NCBI GenBank assembly: GCA_029817715.1
Contig: JARUPY010000164.1
Span: 1,492,001 to 1,556,000, forward strand
Source of the DNA: Melastoma dodecandrum
Lineage: Eukaryota > Streptophyta > Magnoliopsida > Myrtales > Melastomataceae
DNA: 64,000 nt
Direction: 5' to 3'
This document shows, one piece after another, positions 44,192-57,635 of the stretch. The stretch's first letter is position 1. Every line of letters starts with the position of its first letter. The translations under genes were made by a program, and so were the position numbers. Below the pieces are notes generated by a model that was not told where the DNA came from, ran no database searches, and worked only from the letters and a program-made list of their open reading frames with translations.

Positions 44192-45449
44192 ATATGATTC
44201 GAGTATTGTAGGATTAAGTGGCGTAGTGGCCTTCCCCTTTGAGAATTTGAGATCAACGCATGTACAGCTTACATTCCTTTAATAATAGGCTTTTTTGGAT
44301 ATTATTTTGAAACCGTAGACACGTGATGGAAAACCTTCCTAAAAAACTGCCCATCCACAAAATAAAAGAAGGATAGGAGGGGCGTAGGTTCACTCCAGGC
44401 GCGGAATGCATTCAGATACCATACAAATAGAAGAGTGGAACAATTTAGTGAAAATCAGCCATTGATCCTCTAACAAGCAGGCATGTAAACTATAATTGTC
44501 GGTCCGCAAGAGGTATGTATTGACTCGAAGGAGAATTAAGCACAATGCTGTCCGGAATAGGAGATTAATCACAATACAGATCAGAAAATTTATTGACGGT
44601 CACAACTCTTGCAAAGGCATATAAAGCCCAACAAACAATCATGGTATATTAGGGAAGCAAATGAGCAAATACTACATAAGTTATAAGCTATGCATCCACC
44701 CGCTGACCAAGCTACTTTTACAAATTGCAAAAAAACCTTTTCAGCATTTCCTTTCCATAAGGTATTGAGTGATTTTATGAGTCAAATACATTCATTTTGA
44801 AGGGAAGCCCCTAACCAACTTAGATGAGTATACGCTACCTGTACAATCCTAATTCAATGGCATCAGAAATGACTTGTACCAAATTGCCATTACAATTTCA
44901 TGAAACCTCGTCTTTCCAGCTAAATTTCGGATAACTTCACCATTTCTATTTAACTGTCAAATCGCTATTACATAATCATCGCATACAAAGAAATGCTATC
45001 ATGAAATTGAACTTTCCAAATGCTACGTACTTTATTAGCCATCGTCGAATGCAATTGAATATTTATAATATTTCATCGAATTTCATCAAAATTTGTATTT
45101 CAGACAACTCCATTAAAGTTAAAATACTAACTTATATAGATGCAAAGTAATACCACAAAAATTAATAAAATTTCTATCATGGAAAGAAATATATTTTTAG
45201 CACTTGGTTTGAGGTTTCATGGACTTTGTGGACGCGATTCTGCAAATAAGTTTAAATATTTCCTGGCCGTAATAAGAGATCCAAACAAAGTCTAACGGTA
45301 GTCAGCGTAATTAATTTAGCATATGACGTCAGGTCTTTCATCATCTAAACAACAAATCGAAACATCTCCACAGTTAAGCCTAAGATAAGATAACAAGAAC
45401 ACTGCCCACTCCATGGAGCATAATATTATAATAAACTACAATAGTAGAA
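44192..45449. other. 3' flank of the RING gene, left copy
   Basis: No gene is seen. The part from about 44800 to 45430 resembles 46880-47510, so it belongs to the older repeated unit. Confidence 0.6.
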
Positions 45450-46108
45450 CCAAGATCATTTGTGGAGCGACTTAGAATTCCAAATTCGCAGGTTAAAGTC
45501 CCCTTCCCCTACCACCAGTTGATGTGATCTGGAGAATCATAAAACAAGACTTGGAACACATGCGATGGTCAGAAATACCTTTTTCAAAAAATGTTAAAGG
45601 GCAAAACGCCATCGTAACTGACGATTTCTTAGTATTAAACCTTTAAAGTCGATCAAAATTAAATTCAACAACATCGCATTGTTGCTTCTGAATGGGGATC
45701 GGAACCTTAGATATGGTAGAATTTGATAGGCAATGTTAGAATAAAATGAAAAGTACTTTCGTTGTTAATCAATACCATGCCGAAGATTCACTTACCCAAA
45801 TGGCATGCCAACACACATAAAAAAGCAGCATGTGGTAGTAAATCATGTAGTATTTTCAAATACAAAACTATTGTTCATTGTTCGTCGTGCAAGGATAAAT
45901 TTGAAACCGTAAAATCTGTTTAAGTAATTCTAAATATTATAACTTGTCATAAAATTAAAAAACCAAGGATATTACAAGTCACAACGGAATTTCTTTCTTA
46001 CAGGGAGAGCAATTACACCCGTGGGAGTGTCAAATGCGAATAAATTTCTGCGTGCCGAATCCTAAGCCAAGCCAAGCACTTGATCCTCATAGGAGTGAAC
46101 CCTGTTCC
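45450..46108 (-). pseudogene. EDEM-type mannosidase relics, copy beta
   Basis: From 46108 leftward: an eroded exon-B homologue after CAG, then AFDTPTGVIALP ending at GTAAG (46002), and about 45536-45450 an exon reading TLTCEFGILSRSTNDLG after ITSTGG. These match successive EDEM segments downstream of those kept in copy alpha. Exons A and C are deleted: a CC|GTAAATCC donor relic lies near 46570. Non-functional. Confidence 0.65.
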
Positions 46109-47548
46109 CTGCAGTCAACTGCAAATTAAAAGCACATAAATTAGATAGGAAAGAGAGGCAGTTGCCATTGTCATCACACCCATTGCAGTATACATGTACT
46201 GCCTCTGTAAATATATGCCAGATTTAGGAGATGGCACCACATCATCAAGCTTGAACAACTGTCTTAGGTCAAGTGACAATAAAAGAAATCAGAAGATGTC
46301 ATTAATTTGCAGGATTCGTATTTTAAATTGTCTCTTTATCTAAAGATTTGGCTCAAAATTTTGATAAGTCCGTCATACAAGCCTTAAACTTACTTTGCTG
46401 TAAATATGCAATCGCAATCTAGTGCTAACCTACGGCTTCAAATTAAGAACCGGCATCCATCGCAAAAAGAGAAAAAATATTTTACAGCAAGAAAGGTAAA
46501 TGGAGAGACCAACAAAATGCTGTAATCTTAAATTTAGAAGACAAAGTAGAAAACCAACAAATGTAGGATTTACGGTGGCATGATGAAATAATTACGGTTT
46601 TCTGTTTGTATGAAATAAAGGAGTAACTTAAATAATTGTATTTTAATTAAAGATTTGTATTGGTGTTTATGTGAGACTTGTTTTCTCATTTAACGCCGCA
46701 AGAATCATGAAAATAGGAAACTCGGATGGTTTTTCTTGCTGGTGGTTGTCTCTTCCTTTGCTTGTGGGCATTTTGTTCGTGCCCTGTTTTTTGGTTTTGT
46801 TGATGAAAATTTTGTATGCTTTCGGCGTATTGGTATGTCGTACATTTCTGTTCCGTTTGTGTTTCAGACCCTTGACCAACCTAGAAGAGTAAACTCGACC
46901 TTGTACAAAATCCTATTTCAGTGGCAGAAGGATTGACTTGTACCGAAGTGCCGTTACAGTTCCATGAAACCTCATATTTTCGGCTTAATTTTGGATAAGT
47001 TCACCATTACTACTTATCCCTCGAATCTCTATTACAAAATCATACCCTACAAAGAAATGATATCAAGAAATTGTGTACCTTTTCCTAATGCTATGAACTT
47101 TATTAGCCATCTTGTTGTGCAATTGAATTCTTATTATATTTCATCAAATTTCATTAAAAATTAAGTTTGGACAACTGCATGAAGTTTCAAAGACAAACTA
47201 ATATAAATAAAAAGTAATAACACGAAAATTATTAAATTTTCTAACGTGGAAAAAAATTTACTTTTAGCACTTCATTAGAGGTTTAATGGACTTCGTTGAC
47301 GTGACTATGCAAGTAAGTTCAAATCTTTCATGGTCGTAATAAGAGATCCAAAGTTTAGCGGTAAAGGAGGAGTATCATTCCAGTCCAATGGTAGTTAGCG
47401 TAATTAGTTTAACATATGGGTTCGGGTCTTTCAATATCTAAACAATACATGAAAACATCATAAATAAGCCAAATATTAGAGAACAAGAATACCGCTGTCT
47501 CCATGGGGCACAATATTATAATAAACCATAGTAGAAGTACGAGGATCA
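46109..47548. other. Decayed beta-unit flank, including a copy of the RING leader without the RING gene
   Basis: 46640-46870 matches 43100-43330 (leader and intron region of the RING gene), but then passes directly into sequence matching 44810 onward. The RING coding part has been deleted from this unit. No gene remains. Confidence 0.6.
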
Positions 47549-48180
47549 CGTGGAGCGACTTACAAATCCAGATTCGAGGGTTAAAGTCCCATCGCCAGCA
47601 GTTGATGTGTTCTATAGAATAAGAAAACTTGTCATGGAAAACTTGTGTGGTCGAAAATATTGTTGGCAGAAAATGTTAAAGTGCCAGAGCGCAACCGTAA
47701 CATATGATTTTTTGGTGTTAAAATTAAAAAAAAAATGATAACAAAATTCTCGAGCATCATCTGAAAGGAGAATGGATTCTTGGATGCGGAAGAATACGAT
47801 AGACAATGTTAGAATAACTTGAAAAATGCCTCCCTTGGCTTCATGCTGATCATCACCAGACAGGAAATACACATAAGCAAATGGCGTGCGAACACAAATA
47901 AAAAAGGCAGAATTTGGTAAAAAAATCATGCAGTATTTTCAAATGCAAAACTAATGTTCGTTGTTGATCGTTCAGTGACAGAGATGAAATCTTAAATTCT
48001 ATTTAAACATTTCTTAATTTTAAAACTTGTCAAAAAATTAGAAAACCAAGCATTGCAAGTCATAACATTAATTTCTTTCTTACAGGGAGAGCAATTTTCG
48101 AGCAGCTACATATGTGGGAGTGCAAGTGCATGTCAAAGTCTTCGTGACGTATCCTTAGCCAATTGTAGCAATCTTCTCAT
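47549..48180 (-). pseudogene. EDEM-type mannosidase relics, 3' half of copy gamma
   Basis: About 47608-47549 encodes TSTAGDGTLTLESGFVSRST, the exon found in copy beta, with a stop. Eroded homologues of the AFDTPTG and exon-B segments lie at about 48070-48180. Homology stops at about 48180, where the repeat-rich insert begins. Confidence 0.6.
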
Positions 48181-49989
48181 CTTCTAATGGTTTGCCTCTT
48201 TGTTGCCCCTCTTTGCGAGGGAATTTGGAAAAGATTTTCTCGCAAAGACTTTATTAATACCCCAAATTGTGGATTTAGGGTATTCTTGATAGACCTGTAC
48301 TTTGGGATCTAATAAAGAAAATTATCAGTAATAAACGAGACCCTATGAAGTACGGGGTAATGAAATATGTATGATCACAACACTCATGCATGTCATGATT
48401 TATTTTGATGAAGCTTATTAGGATCACTTCTAAGCGAGAACAGATAAGGGCTTTTGACTTTTATCTGGGCTCACTCTTACTTCTGAAAACTGTCACGGTG
48501 AGATTTTAGAATTCCTTTGACTAGGATGCTCCTGCACCAGTCGAAAGAGACTTTATCTAGATTGTAATGTAGTTTTGGCGTAAGGCCTTTAGATAGAGAC
48601 TCTGAATTTGTCATTTTAAAGGAACGAGTCTAAGGACCTCATCGGAAGCTGCTGTACCATAGATGTTCCACCGTCCAAGCGAATTCTCCATCTACTAGAC
48701 AACACGCTCGTTGAGACGCTCTGTTGGGGATTGATGGCTGATCCTAGAGCTTTGGAAATCTGTTTTGGGGAGTGCTTTCTCCTCGTTTCGTCCGGGAGAT
48801 AGCGCCTTTGCTTTTGCGACCGTTCATGTCGGCCCTGGTACTTTAATTTGCTCTTTTGTTTCTTTATGCGCTTTGCTTTTGAAGATTTTGGTCTTTCTGC
48901 TTTTTCTTTGTTGAATCGTAGGGATTTGCCCTATTTTCTTTCTTTCTCTTCACTTTGTTGGAGATGTTTTGGGCTCCTTGGGGATTTATTTCTTGCTAGT
49001 TTATGAGGATTTGCCCCATCTTCTCTTTACGTTTTTGAGCTGCTTTGGACTCTTTGTGGATTTGTACGTCTTGCAGAGTTGTTGGAGGTTTCGTCCCTGG
49101 GTACAAGTCAACTAGCAAGTACGTTTGCTGACGGTACCTCTTCCTTGAACCTTGAGGAAGTGTCGCATCTGTGTTCCGTCGCTTCTGGTTTCTAACTTCA
49201 ATATCCCTGGTAACCTTGATGTAAGGCGATCCTTATACTCGGTGGGACTAGTGTGTATAGAAACTTCAACTTTGGCTCGGAAGGGCTAGTAATGGTCATG
49301 TCCGTGTTTGGGATAGAGAATAAATGTTGATCTCATCCCGGTCTGGGCATCTTTCGCCAAAGGATTCTTTGTCCGCCCAGACATATGTATGTGAACCCTC
49401 ATGGTGTTTGCACTCATCTCTTTGGGTAAATGTTTAGGAATGGGCTTGCATCATCCATTCTCGCTCATAAGTATTCTTTTTGTCAAAAATCTTTTCTTAT
49501 TGTCAAAAATCTTTTAAAATTGTATGCAAAGGGGCACACAAATGCTTAAGAAGTGAATAGGTTTAGTTACGCAAACCGTTTTGGAGATATCATACTAAGG
49601 TGGTGCTCTTGTGCAAGCTTCGCGGGAAGGTGTTTGCACTTTCATGCCCCAGTCATGGTCCTTGAGATTAGACTTGGAACAGCTTCCATCCGACCACCCA
49701 CGCCGTTGCCTAAGAGTTTGTACCGTACTGTGCGGAGACCATGTGCCGGCACAGTTGACAACGGACGGAGGTGAAGTTAGCTCATGTACTTTGATTCTCG
49801 CTTGGGGAGATTATAATAAAGTTGGGTATTCGCTGGGGATATGAGATGAATATGCCCATCTCGATGGTCGTTCTGGAAGAATATGCTTGTATATTCTACT
49901 ATTGTTGAAGAATGCGGTGTTTGTAACCGACTCCAGCTGGGGAAATGGAGATATGACTCCGTCTGGGGAATGATAAGAAATTTGTTAGA

Positions 49990-50870
49990 AAGTAGTGTAG
50001 ATGATACTTCCTTTCGATATGATCAACCTTGGTGATAACAAAGGCAATCTCGATGCTTTGGTTCGAAATCTTCCATCCAACCGCCCGTGCCTTTGTCTGT
50101 AATGCAGGATGTTCATGAACCTATACTCACCAAAGGGCGGACAACAAGTGAGCTCATGTAACTTGTTTCTTTTAAAGTAAGAATGAAGTTTGCTCATGTA
50201 ACTTCATTTATATGAAAGGCGAAGTAGAGCTTTGATACTTCCCTTATTGTGTTTCGTCATTGCGTCTTTGTCCGTAGGAATCAAAGGATTGACGAAATCG
50301 GTACTATTGCCTGTTGTCTGTTATGTAAAGATGCTCATGTACCTATCAAACAGATGGCGAGAAACAAGTAAATTCATGTGACTTGTTTCTATTAGAGTAA
50401 GAATAAAGTGCTCATGTAACTTCATTTGTAAGAAAAGTGAAGTAGAGTTTTGGTACTTCCCTTTTTGTATGGTTTCGTCATTGCATCTTCGTCAGATGAA
50501 ATCGAAGGTTTGACGAAGTGGTTACTCTGGTTTTGTATCCGTTGTATAAGATTGCTCATGTATATATCAAACAAATGACAAAAAAACAAGTGTCTTCGTG
50601 CAACTTGATTCTTTTAGAGTGGAAATGAAATTTGCTTATGTAATTTGATACTTCCCTTTGTATAATTTCGTCAGTGCATCTTCGTCCGTAGAAATTGAAA
50701 GATTTGACGAAATTACGACAAGACTTTGGCTTGAAGTTTCGCCACCCCAGCCAACCTCGCCTTTGTCATAGGAGTTGTGTACCATTCGTGTGAGGAGCTC
50801 TTGTACCTGCCCACAAGACAAAGGACGTAAACGAAATGGGTTAATGTTCATTTAGCTTGATGAAAAGAGT
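49990..50870 (+). repeat. Diverged tandem repeat, ~190-220-bp units
   Basis: Anchors CGTCATTGCGTCTTTGTCCG, CGTCATTGCATCTTCGTCAG and CGTCAGTGCATCTTCGTCCG start at 50255, 50476 and 50669. Around them GCTCATGTA, ACTTGTTTCTTTTA-like and GATACTTCCCTT recur in the same order. More distant relatives extend to about 51850. Confidence 0.7.
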
Positions 50871-51276
50871 AATATTTGAATGATTATCCCTTTTCATGTT
50901 TATTGTCAGTGTTCTTTGCCTCAGATGATTTTTTGGGGATATAATGAAGTTTGCTAGTGAAGGTTGTTTTGAAGTTATGGTTTGAAGCTTCATTGTTTGT
51001 CTTCATTGTCTGCCTAGGCCTCCATATACCCCTTTCATGTAATTTGTTGTCTTGTTGACAACATGTTGCTTTAAAGCTTTGATTCGAAAGTTATCTTGAT
51101 TGTCATGACATGACGTTGTTGTATCTACATGTAACAAGGACAAAAATAAGTAGGCCTATGTGATTTGTTTTTACTGAGAATCATTAACCAAGGAATGTAT
51201 ACTCCCTTCATGTATATCGTTATTTTAACAACGAAGGCCATTTTGTCAACTGAGAGTTATCCAATATTGCTCAGTT

Positions 51277-51405
51277 TTGTCCTAGGATAGCTTGGGGATT
51301 TGCCCCAGGATCGCTCGGAGATATGTCCATGATCACTCGGAGATTTGTCATAGGATCGGTCGGTGATTTTCCCCAGGATCGCTCGGAGATTTGTCACAGG
51401 ATTGT
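51277..51405 (+). repeat. Short tandem repeat, ~26-28-bp units
   Basis: About five degenerate copies of GGATCGCTCGGAGATTTGTC. Confidence 0.75.
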
Positions 51406-52799
51406 TCTCGTGTTGCCGTCGTCATTGTTTTGCCAACGAAGGCTGTTTCGAAACTTTGGCTCGAAACTTTTTCACCCTACCACCCTCGCCTTCGTCGTCT
51501 GCCTAGGATGTTCACGTACCCATGAGACAAGCTGAAGGGTAAAACAAGTAAGCTCATGTAACCTGTTCTGCAAAGAAAGTATTAGGTGAAGAACGAATAC
51601 TCCCTTTTATGTAGATCATCGTTTTGTTGACAACGAATGATATTTTGAAGCTTTGGCTCGAAACTGTTTCAAGGCTTCGGCTCGAAACTTTACCACCCTA
51701 CCACCCACGCCTTCATCAACATGCGACAAGGGCGAAAATAAGTGAGCTCGTTTAACTTATTTTTCGAGGAAGTATTGATCAAGGAATAGATACTCCCTTT
51801 CATGTGTTGTAATGTCGAAGAGTGTTTGCGTTGAGTGCTTGTGGCAGTTTTTCTCCGTATGTGCTTGTTTTCTTGAAAGGGAGTACTTAACAGCGAACGA
51901 TCCTTTGTAATTTCAGAGTAAATTGCCTTCTGGAATCTCTTACGTTCCGTAAAATCTGTCTGAGAATGTTGTCGTCTAGTTGATTATCCTTGGATGTGCA
52001 TTGTTGATCGCCCGTTGAGGTGGGTCTGGGCGGGTAACTAGCCTCTGATGTGGTGGGCCTTCTCCTTAGGACGAGCTCCAGAGAGTTAGTAATTGAATTT
52101 CTGCTGGATTGATCACTTAGGTATCGTGGATGAGCTTGATGGGAGTTGCCCTAGTCCGAGTACGCGTCATTGATAGGTAGATTGCATGTCCTTTGGTGTA
52201 GCGAGAAGCTATTATGTAAGTGTTGCCCCAGACGATTTATCTTGTGTTGGGATGCCCCGGTGTTGGCGATTTGCATATCGGTGGCTCCCGCCAGACTTGT
52301 TTTAAGTTGTTGGAAGGCGGGTAACGCAAATGGGTGCTTATGATGCCGATCACGCTGCGTATTTACCGTCTCTTGAAGAATCTGGTCCATGTTCATGTTT
52401 TTTGTTGTGGGGATGCTTTGAATCCGGCGTTTGTCGAGTTCTTGTTATCGAAGAAACAATGAGGTTGAATGTCCGTAGACGTCGAATGATCGTATTTGAA
52501 GGTTGATTGATTGCAGGTGTCATGATCTCGCGAGGTCATTGTGAAGGCGGGGTTTGCCCCTTGTGCCCCTGTTGTGGATCGATGCTTCTGTTGTATGCTT
52601 GGGAATCGTCTTTGTTTGGAATAGAAGTTTTTGTTGGTGCCGAAGTTGTGCCGACTGATGACGTAGTGGAATCGCTTCTATTTCCTTGGAGCAGTTTTCG
52701 GATTAGTAGGGGCATTATGGGCTCGTCATTAGCTCCGATGTTGACTGTAGTTGGCTGGTGAGATGTAACCTCCTTGGGGCTTTCATGTTGTTGTAGATT

Positions 52800-53000
52800 C
52801 CACTTTGAACTTTGGTAGCCGTTAGGTGATCTTTGGTGTTCGTGCTTGGCTTTGTACTTTGGTAGCCGTTGATATCACTTTGGGCTCATGTCGTTTGACG
52901 CGCGGCTTTGGACCTTGGTAGCCGTAATGGAAACTTTGGTCTTCATGTTGTTAGATGTTCCACTTTGGGCCTTGGTATTCGTCGATAAATCCTTGGCATT
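52800..53000 (+). repeat. Degenerate repeat around CTTTGGTAGCCGTT
   Basis: CTTTGGTAGCCGTT or close variants recur about every 50-60 bases, four times. Confidence 0.6.
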
Positions 53001-55079
53001 CTTGTGCTTGTAGATTTGTAATGTCATGCTTTATTCATAGTCCCGTTCGAGGAGCCATGCTGAAGAATTAAACCTCGAAAGGAAAATTGAGAGAATGTTT
53101 GGATTAGTATCATGCAATAATGTAATCGATGCATGATAAATTTGTGATGATACTTAATCGCACTCGTATAAATTATGTAACTACAATTGTAAATGAGACG
53201 TGGTGATGTAATGGAGCGATTACCGTGAATGACATGATAATGTAACTACTGCAATCAAACAGACACTCATGTGGTCATGCGAATTTATGAATGCAGTAAG
53301 CAGTAAAATAGGTAGGGATATGAGAAATGAACGTTGTTGAAGCCCAATGTAACAAACTCCACCCAACTGTAAAACGAGCAGTGTTAGTTTTACAGTTATA
53401 GCAGACAAAGCATACCTGACACCTGTCCCTATACATATAGCAGTCACTCAGTAATAGACAGATGCACGTGAGGCGTCTGGTACCTGTAGTGGGCAATCAA
53501 TTATAGACTCGGAAGAGGTTTCTAACATCGGACAAAGCGAGGCGGGTCCAGGTCCGTAGCCTACTAGCCGCAGAAAGCAGCGAGACTATGCCTTTCGGTG
53601 ACCCCCTAAAATCCTAGTCCCGAGTATAGGGACTTACCTAGACATGCCTAGTAAGCGGTAAACAAACACAACCATGAGAGCAGACAAATGGCACCAAGCC
53701 AAGCAATGACATGCGCAAACTAGAACTCCTCTCCGCATGTGGATTAAAGATGTAAGAGCGTTTGAAAGGAATCCACATGCAGAGTCCCCATCGGAGTCGC
53801 CATCCAGGATGTACGCGCGCCTTCCGGCCTAGCACGCGCGTGACGGTTCGAAAGACCCGAGGATCCGGGCCCGCTCCCCAAGGCCCAACCGGTCGACGTC
53901 ACGACTCGAGTGTCGGACGCTGCGGAAGGGAATTGGGTAATCCCTCTCTGGGTTCCTAACTGGGCCTGCTCGGGCCCTCGCTGATCGTCTCTATTTTCCT
54001 AAGAGGCGGCGGGCGAAAGGCGGAGCATGATCCGAAGAAGGAACTTTCGGGAGAAATCGGGAGCGGCTCGCGTCGTCAGTTCCTCATCCAAAATGGCTCC
54101 GTAAAATGAGTTGTTGTTTAACCTAGGTAAACTATACGTAGTCGCCACCGACTTAATTTTAAAAAACTTGGTTTAAGTCGGAAAACCACAGTAGATTCGG
54201 GAATTCCTAATTACTAACTCTTACATCTAAACATGTGAAAAGGTTACGTTTGCTCCAAAATTTTGTTCTTGGTTAATGGGTGTTGGACCCGATCCGGGCA
54301 TGACTCCGGACTCATGTTAATGTTTACGGGCGTTGGACCCGATTCGGGCTTTTTGGGACCAAATTCATGTGTGTTTGGTAAACAACATGCGACGATAAGC
54401 CTATGTGCCTAAGGCATGCGGCCAAGTACAGATAATTATTGAGATCAAAGGGGGCGGGGGGTGACTGCGGGCCTATACACTTGGGCCCACAGTCCGTTAC
54501 AAGTGGATTTTACATCTTTTCGGTGAGGCCCGCACCTCCCCTTTTTACCTTATGTGGTTGGAGCCGCTTGATGGTCTTGACATCGCGGTTTTACACACCG
54601 AAAGATTCACACGTCTAATACACGCACCTTTGAGAGAGGTCCTGGCTAGGCCTTCGAAATTTGCGCGTTCATTGTACATGCATAGACATAAAAATAGAGA
54701 TGCGAGATAGTAGAGCGCAAGACTTCACATGTAATCATATTACAAAGAGTACGTAATCACGAATCACAACAAACACAGATTGCATACTGTTCAGAAAATG
54801 GATTATAACTTTGGCTAGAATTGTCCTTGTCCGATTTAATCAAAATTTGAACCAAAAGATCTAAAACTTAATGAGGAGTACGCATGTAAAATTTTATGCA
54901 AAACTAACGGTACAATATCTCAAGATCAAGGAACCAAGGTGACTGTCCGGAAAAGCGGAACAGTTTGCACAGATGGTGTTATTCCTATCATATCTTGGCC
55001 CTCGAATGGGCGATCGGAGTGCAAAAGGACTTTTAAAAAAGATAAAAATATGAAGAATGTGTCTGAAAAATTTCACATG

Positions 55080-55470
55080 GATCCAACGGTTGGATCGTAA
55101 GATATACAAGTATAAAAGGTGAGACCATTTTGTAGACTCTGTCTGACTTCGGCCGGGTAAAGTTCGGGGAAGAAAAATGGAAAACGTTACATCCACAAAA
55201 CGCAAAAATGTGAATAATATTTCAAAATTACTGGGATGAAATGAAGAACACATCTACAAAATTCGGCTATGATCCAATGGTGGGATCTGCCGTTATTACA
55301 TAAAGAAGAGGATTGCAACATTCAGTAGACTTTACTCAGTATACAGTCTGTTCGCGAGATTGTTTCGTATTACGTTAAAGCATTCAACGGTTAATATATA
55401 TATATTAATAGAATCGTCTTGAAGTCTAGTTTATCTCTGAAAAATTTGAGCAAGATCCAACGGTTAGATC
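55080..55470 (+). repeat. Three spaced copies of a 17-bp palindrome
   Basis: GATCCAACGGTTGGATC at 55080-55096 is a perfect palindrome around its central G. Variants are at 55271-55287 (GATCCAATGGTGGGATC) and 55454-55470 (GATCCAACGGTTAGATC). The spacing is 191 and 183 bases. Confidence 0.75.
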
Positions 55471-56639
55471 TCTCGGAACTTCCCCGGAAACGACATTGCA
55501 ATAGGCTGTCCCGCTGCGGCCAGCAAAAGTGGCGACCGTTTCGGGGGGAATAACCCGATCCTCGATCAACAAAAAATTTTTTAAAAAATATTTCCAAGAT
55601 CATTTAACCTTTTGGGTTCGAGGTTTGAAAACGTCTGTAACCTCTTCGAAAAAAACCAGCATTTGGAGACATTCCCGTAGAAAACAATTGAAATAGAAGG
55701 CCGGAAGATGTCCCGACACTTCCGTGCCACAAATGAACGTAAAATCAATCCCCAAAGCTACTGTGAAAGCTTTGAGGTCTAAGAGACATATGAAAATGCG
55801 TTTAGAGAGGAGTTTAAATGATTACGACCTTTTTCCGCCGTGATCTAATACATGAGGAAGGTGGCGCGCCGGCTGTCCCTTGTCTGTAACTTCGGCTGTC
55901 ATAATCTTGTCCGAAGGCTCGTTCCTCACCCCATGGTGTGTGTGGTAGTCCAAAGAAGAAAGGGAACGACAGAGTCAACATATCGAACATGGTAGAAGCA
56001 TGCTGGAGTTAGCAAAGTGAGAGGAAGTCTCAGCGAGGGGTTACCTCGCCCCGGGGTGGCCCGAGGAGGATGAACGACGCCGGTAGGGTGTTGGCTGGTA
56101 GACTGGTCGGGAGGCTTTGGCTCGTCAGCACTGGAGAGGAGAGTCCTTGGCTCCGGTTTCTGTGTGTATATCGGGAGGAGTTGGCCTCCGGTTGTATGTG
56201 GAGGAATTTGTCTCCGATTCCCCGGAAGGGGAGGTGGAATCTCCGGTTCCCTAGAGGGATGATGAACGTCCGAGAGGAGGGACGTCTCCGGGAGCCTCTC
56301 TGATTGTCTGAAGAGTTATCGTTTGATTCGATATTGTTTGATAGGGGAAGAGAGATTTTTGGCTGAGAGGATTTTTAGAGATCCCTGATAGAGAATCACT
56401 GATTTTTTTCGTGTCTCCCAGGAAAAGAAACCAAAATGTGTCTAGGTTTATCGAGACAAAGAAGGTAAGATATATTATTTAATGGGAAACGAGATATTTT
56501 TTTAGGGGGCGATTATTGCGTGTGAAAGTGAGGAATTGGAGGAAAAAAATCTCCTCAAAAATCTCGGATTGATTGAAGATTTTTTTTTTAAATTTTATAT
56601 TATTATTATTATTATTTGAAATTTGGGGTATTACACGCT

Positions 56640-57450
56640 GCAGAGAGAGAACATAAATAAAGAAAAAAACATCCGCACATGCAAATCAACTCTTACAACC
56701 AAATGAATGGATAACAGCCATAACGTGCCAACCTAGATAAGGAATCGACAGAACGGATGTGGTTCGAATTGAAATTTTAGTTAAACAGAATTTTTAAACA
56801 AATGAAAACATCGCAACTTAAAAAATAAAACAGGGGGGAGAAACAACGAATCACAATATTAAACCGCAGATTCTTACCAATGCATTCATTCAAAGGAAGA
56901 GGTGAATCGCTCCCCATCGCAGAGCAAAGCCAGCATGTCCAAATGAATCAATCTGGTTGATAGCGATAATTACATGGATGAGACAAATAAGAGCCCCAGG
57001 AGCACCAGTGTCCAGACATAACTTCCAAGACTGTCTTCCCCATCACACCATGAGGATCTTAGCCCATCTTTGGGAAATGAATATTTTATGTACCCATTAA
57101 ACGCATGATATAACACCTCCCCCACCTGTGCATCACAAAGATAACAAATATTTCAAGGTCCATCACTCGAACGACGAGTCTGATCTCCTCAGGCTATTCT
57201 GGGGGCTTATTTTGTTCATTTCTTGGTAATTCGCTGAACATAAGCACTCGAAGTAGACCACCATAGCAAACCCTCAAGGGTTCACTTAATCAAGCTACCA
57301 TCCCTTCTCAGACAACCTACTAACAAATCAAGTCATATCACCAAACGTTACAATCATAACCTCGATATCCTCTTTAACTGGAAGTCCAAGTATCCAAGGC
57401 CATTGTTCCTCGTACATCCCATCTCAGGGATGCAAACGCAGTCAACAATT
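56640..57450 (-). pseudogene. EDEM-type mannosidase relics, 5' half of copy gamma
   Basis: 57125-57007 after CACAG encodes VGEVLYHAFNGYIKYSFP and DGEDSLGSYVWTLV, the N-terminal catalytic exon of EDEM that is absent from copy alpha. At about 56960-56880 an exon-C homologue is frameshifted and stopped. The left end meets the repeat-rich insert. The rest of this gene copy lies across the insert at 47549-48180. Confidence 0.7.
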
Positions 57451-57635
57451 AATCTCAGTTAAGAGGGTTGGGCAATCGCCCTGCCCGAACACATTCCGCC
57501 AAATCGTAACGGGCAAAAAGGGAAGAAAGCTGGAAAGCACCTCGTCTCACAGCAACAGGGCTTCTCGAGAGGTGACAGCGTCGGAGACACCCCGTGGGAA
57601 AGAACATAAAACATGTGATGTAGAAGTAGTAGGAT

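Larger units (their letters stand above)
40883..47037. repeat. Segmental duplication, left copy
   Basis: Nearly identical to 57846-64000 (window end) at an offset of 16,963 bp that rises to 16,966 through single-base indels. I noticed only some tens of differences over about 6.15 kb, concentrated near 45530-45600. It carries EDEM-like pseudo-exons, the RING-H2 gene and beta-copy remnants. Confidence 0.95.
48185..56635. mobile_element. 8.4-kb repeat-rich insert, probably a non-coding LTR-retroelement complex (LARD-like)
   Basis: It splits EDEM copy gamma, so it arrived after that copy formed. I recognise no protease, RT, integrase or transposase on either strand. The right border reads GAAATTTGGGGTATTACA, i.e. 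TGTAATACCCCAAATTTC on the minus strand, a common plant gypsy LTR start. Near the left border (about 48249) AATACCCCAAATTG occurs in the opposite sense. Internally there are several families of diverged tandem repeats (near 50000-50870, 51277-51405 and 52800-53000) and a GC-richer block near 53800-54100. One or more nested large retrotransposon derivatives are the likeliest explanation; it is not resolved. Confidence 0.5.

Noticed and set aside
53638..53959. GC-richer frames on both strands
   Set aside because: No domain; they lie inside the repeat-rich insert with no gene-like context.
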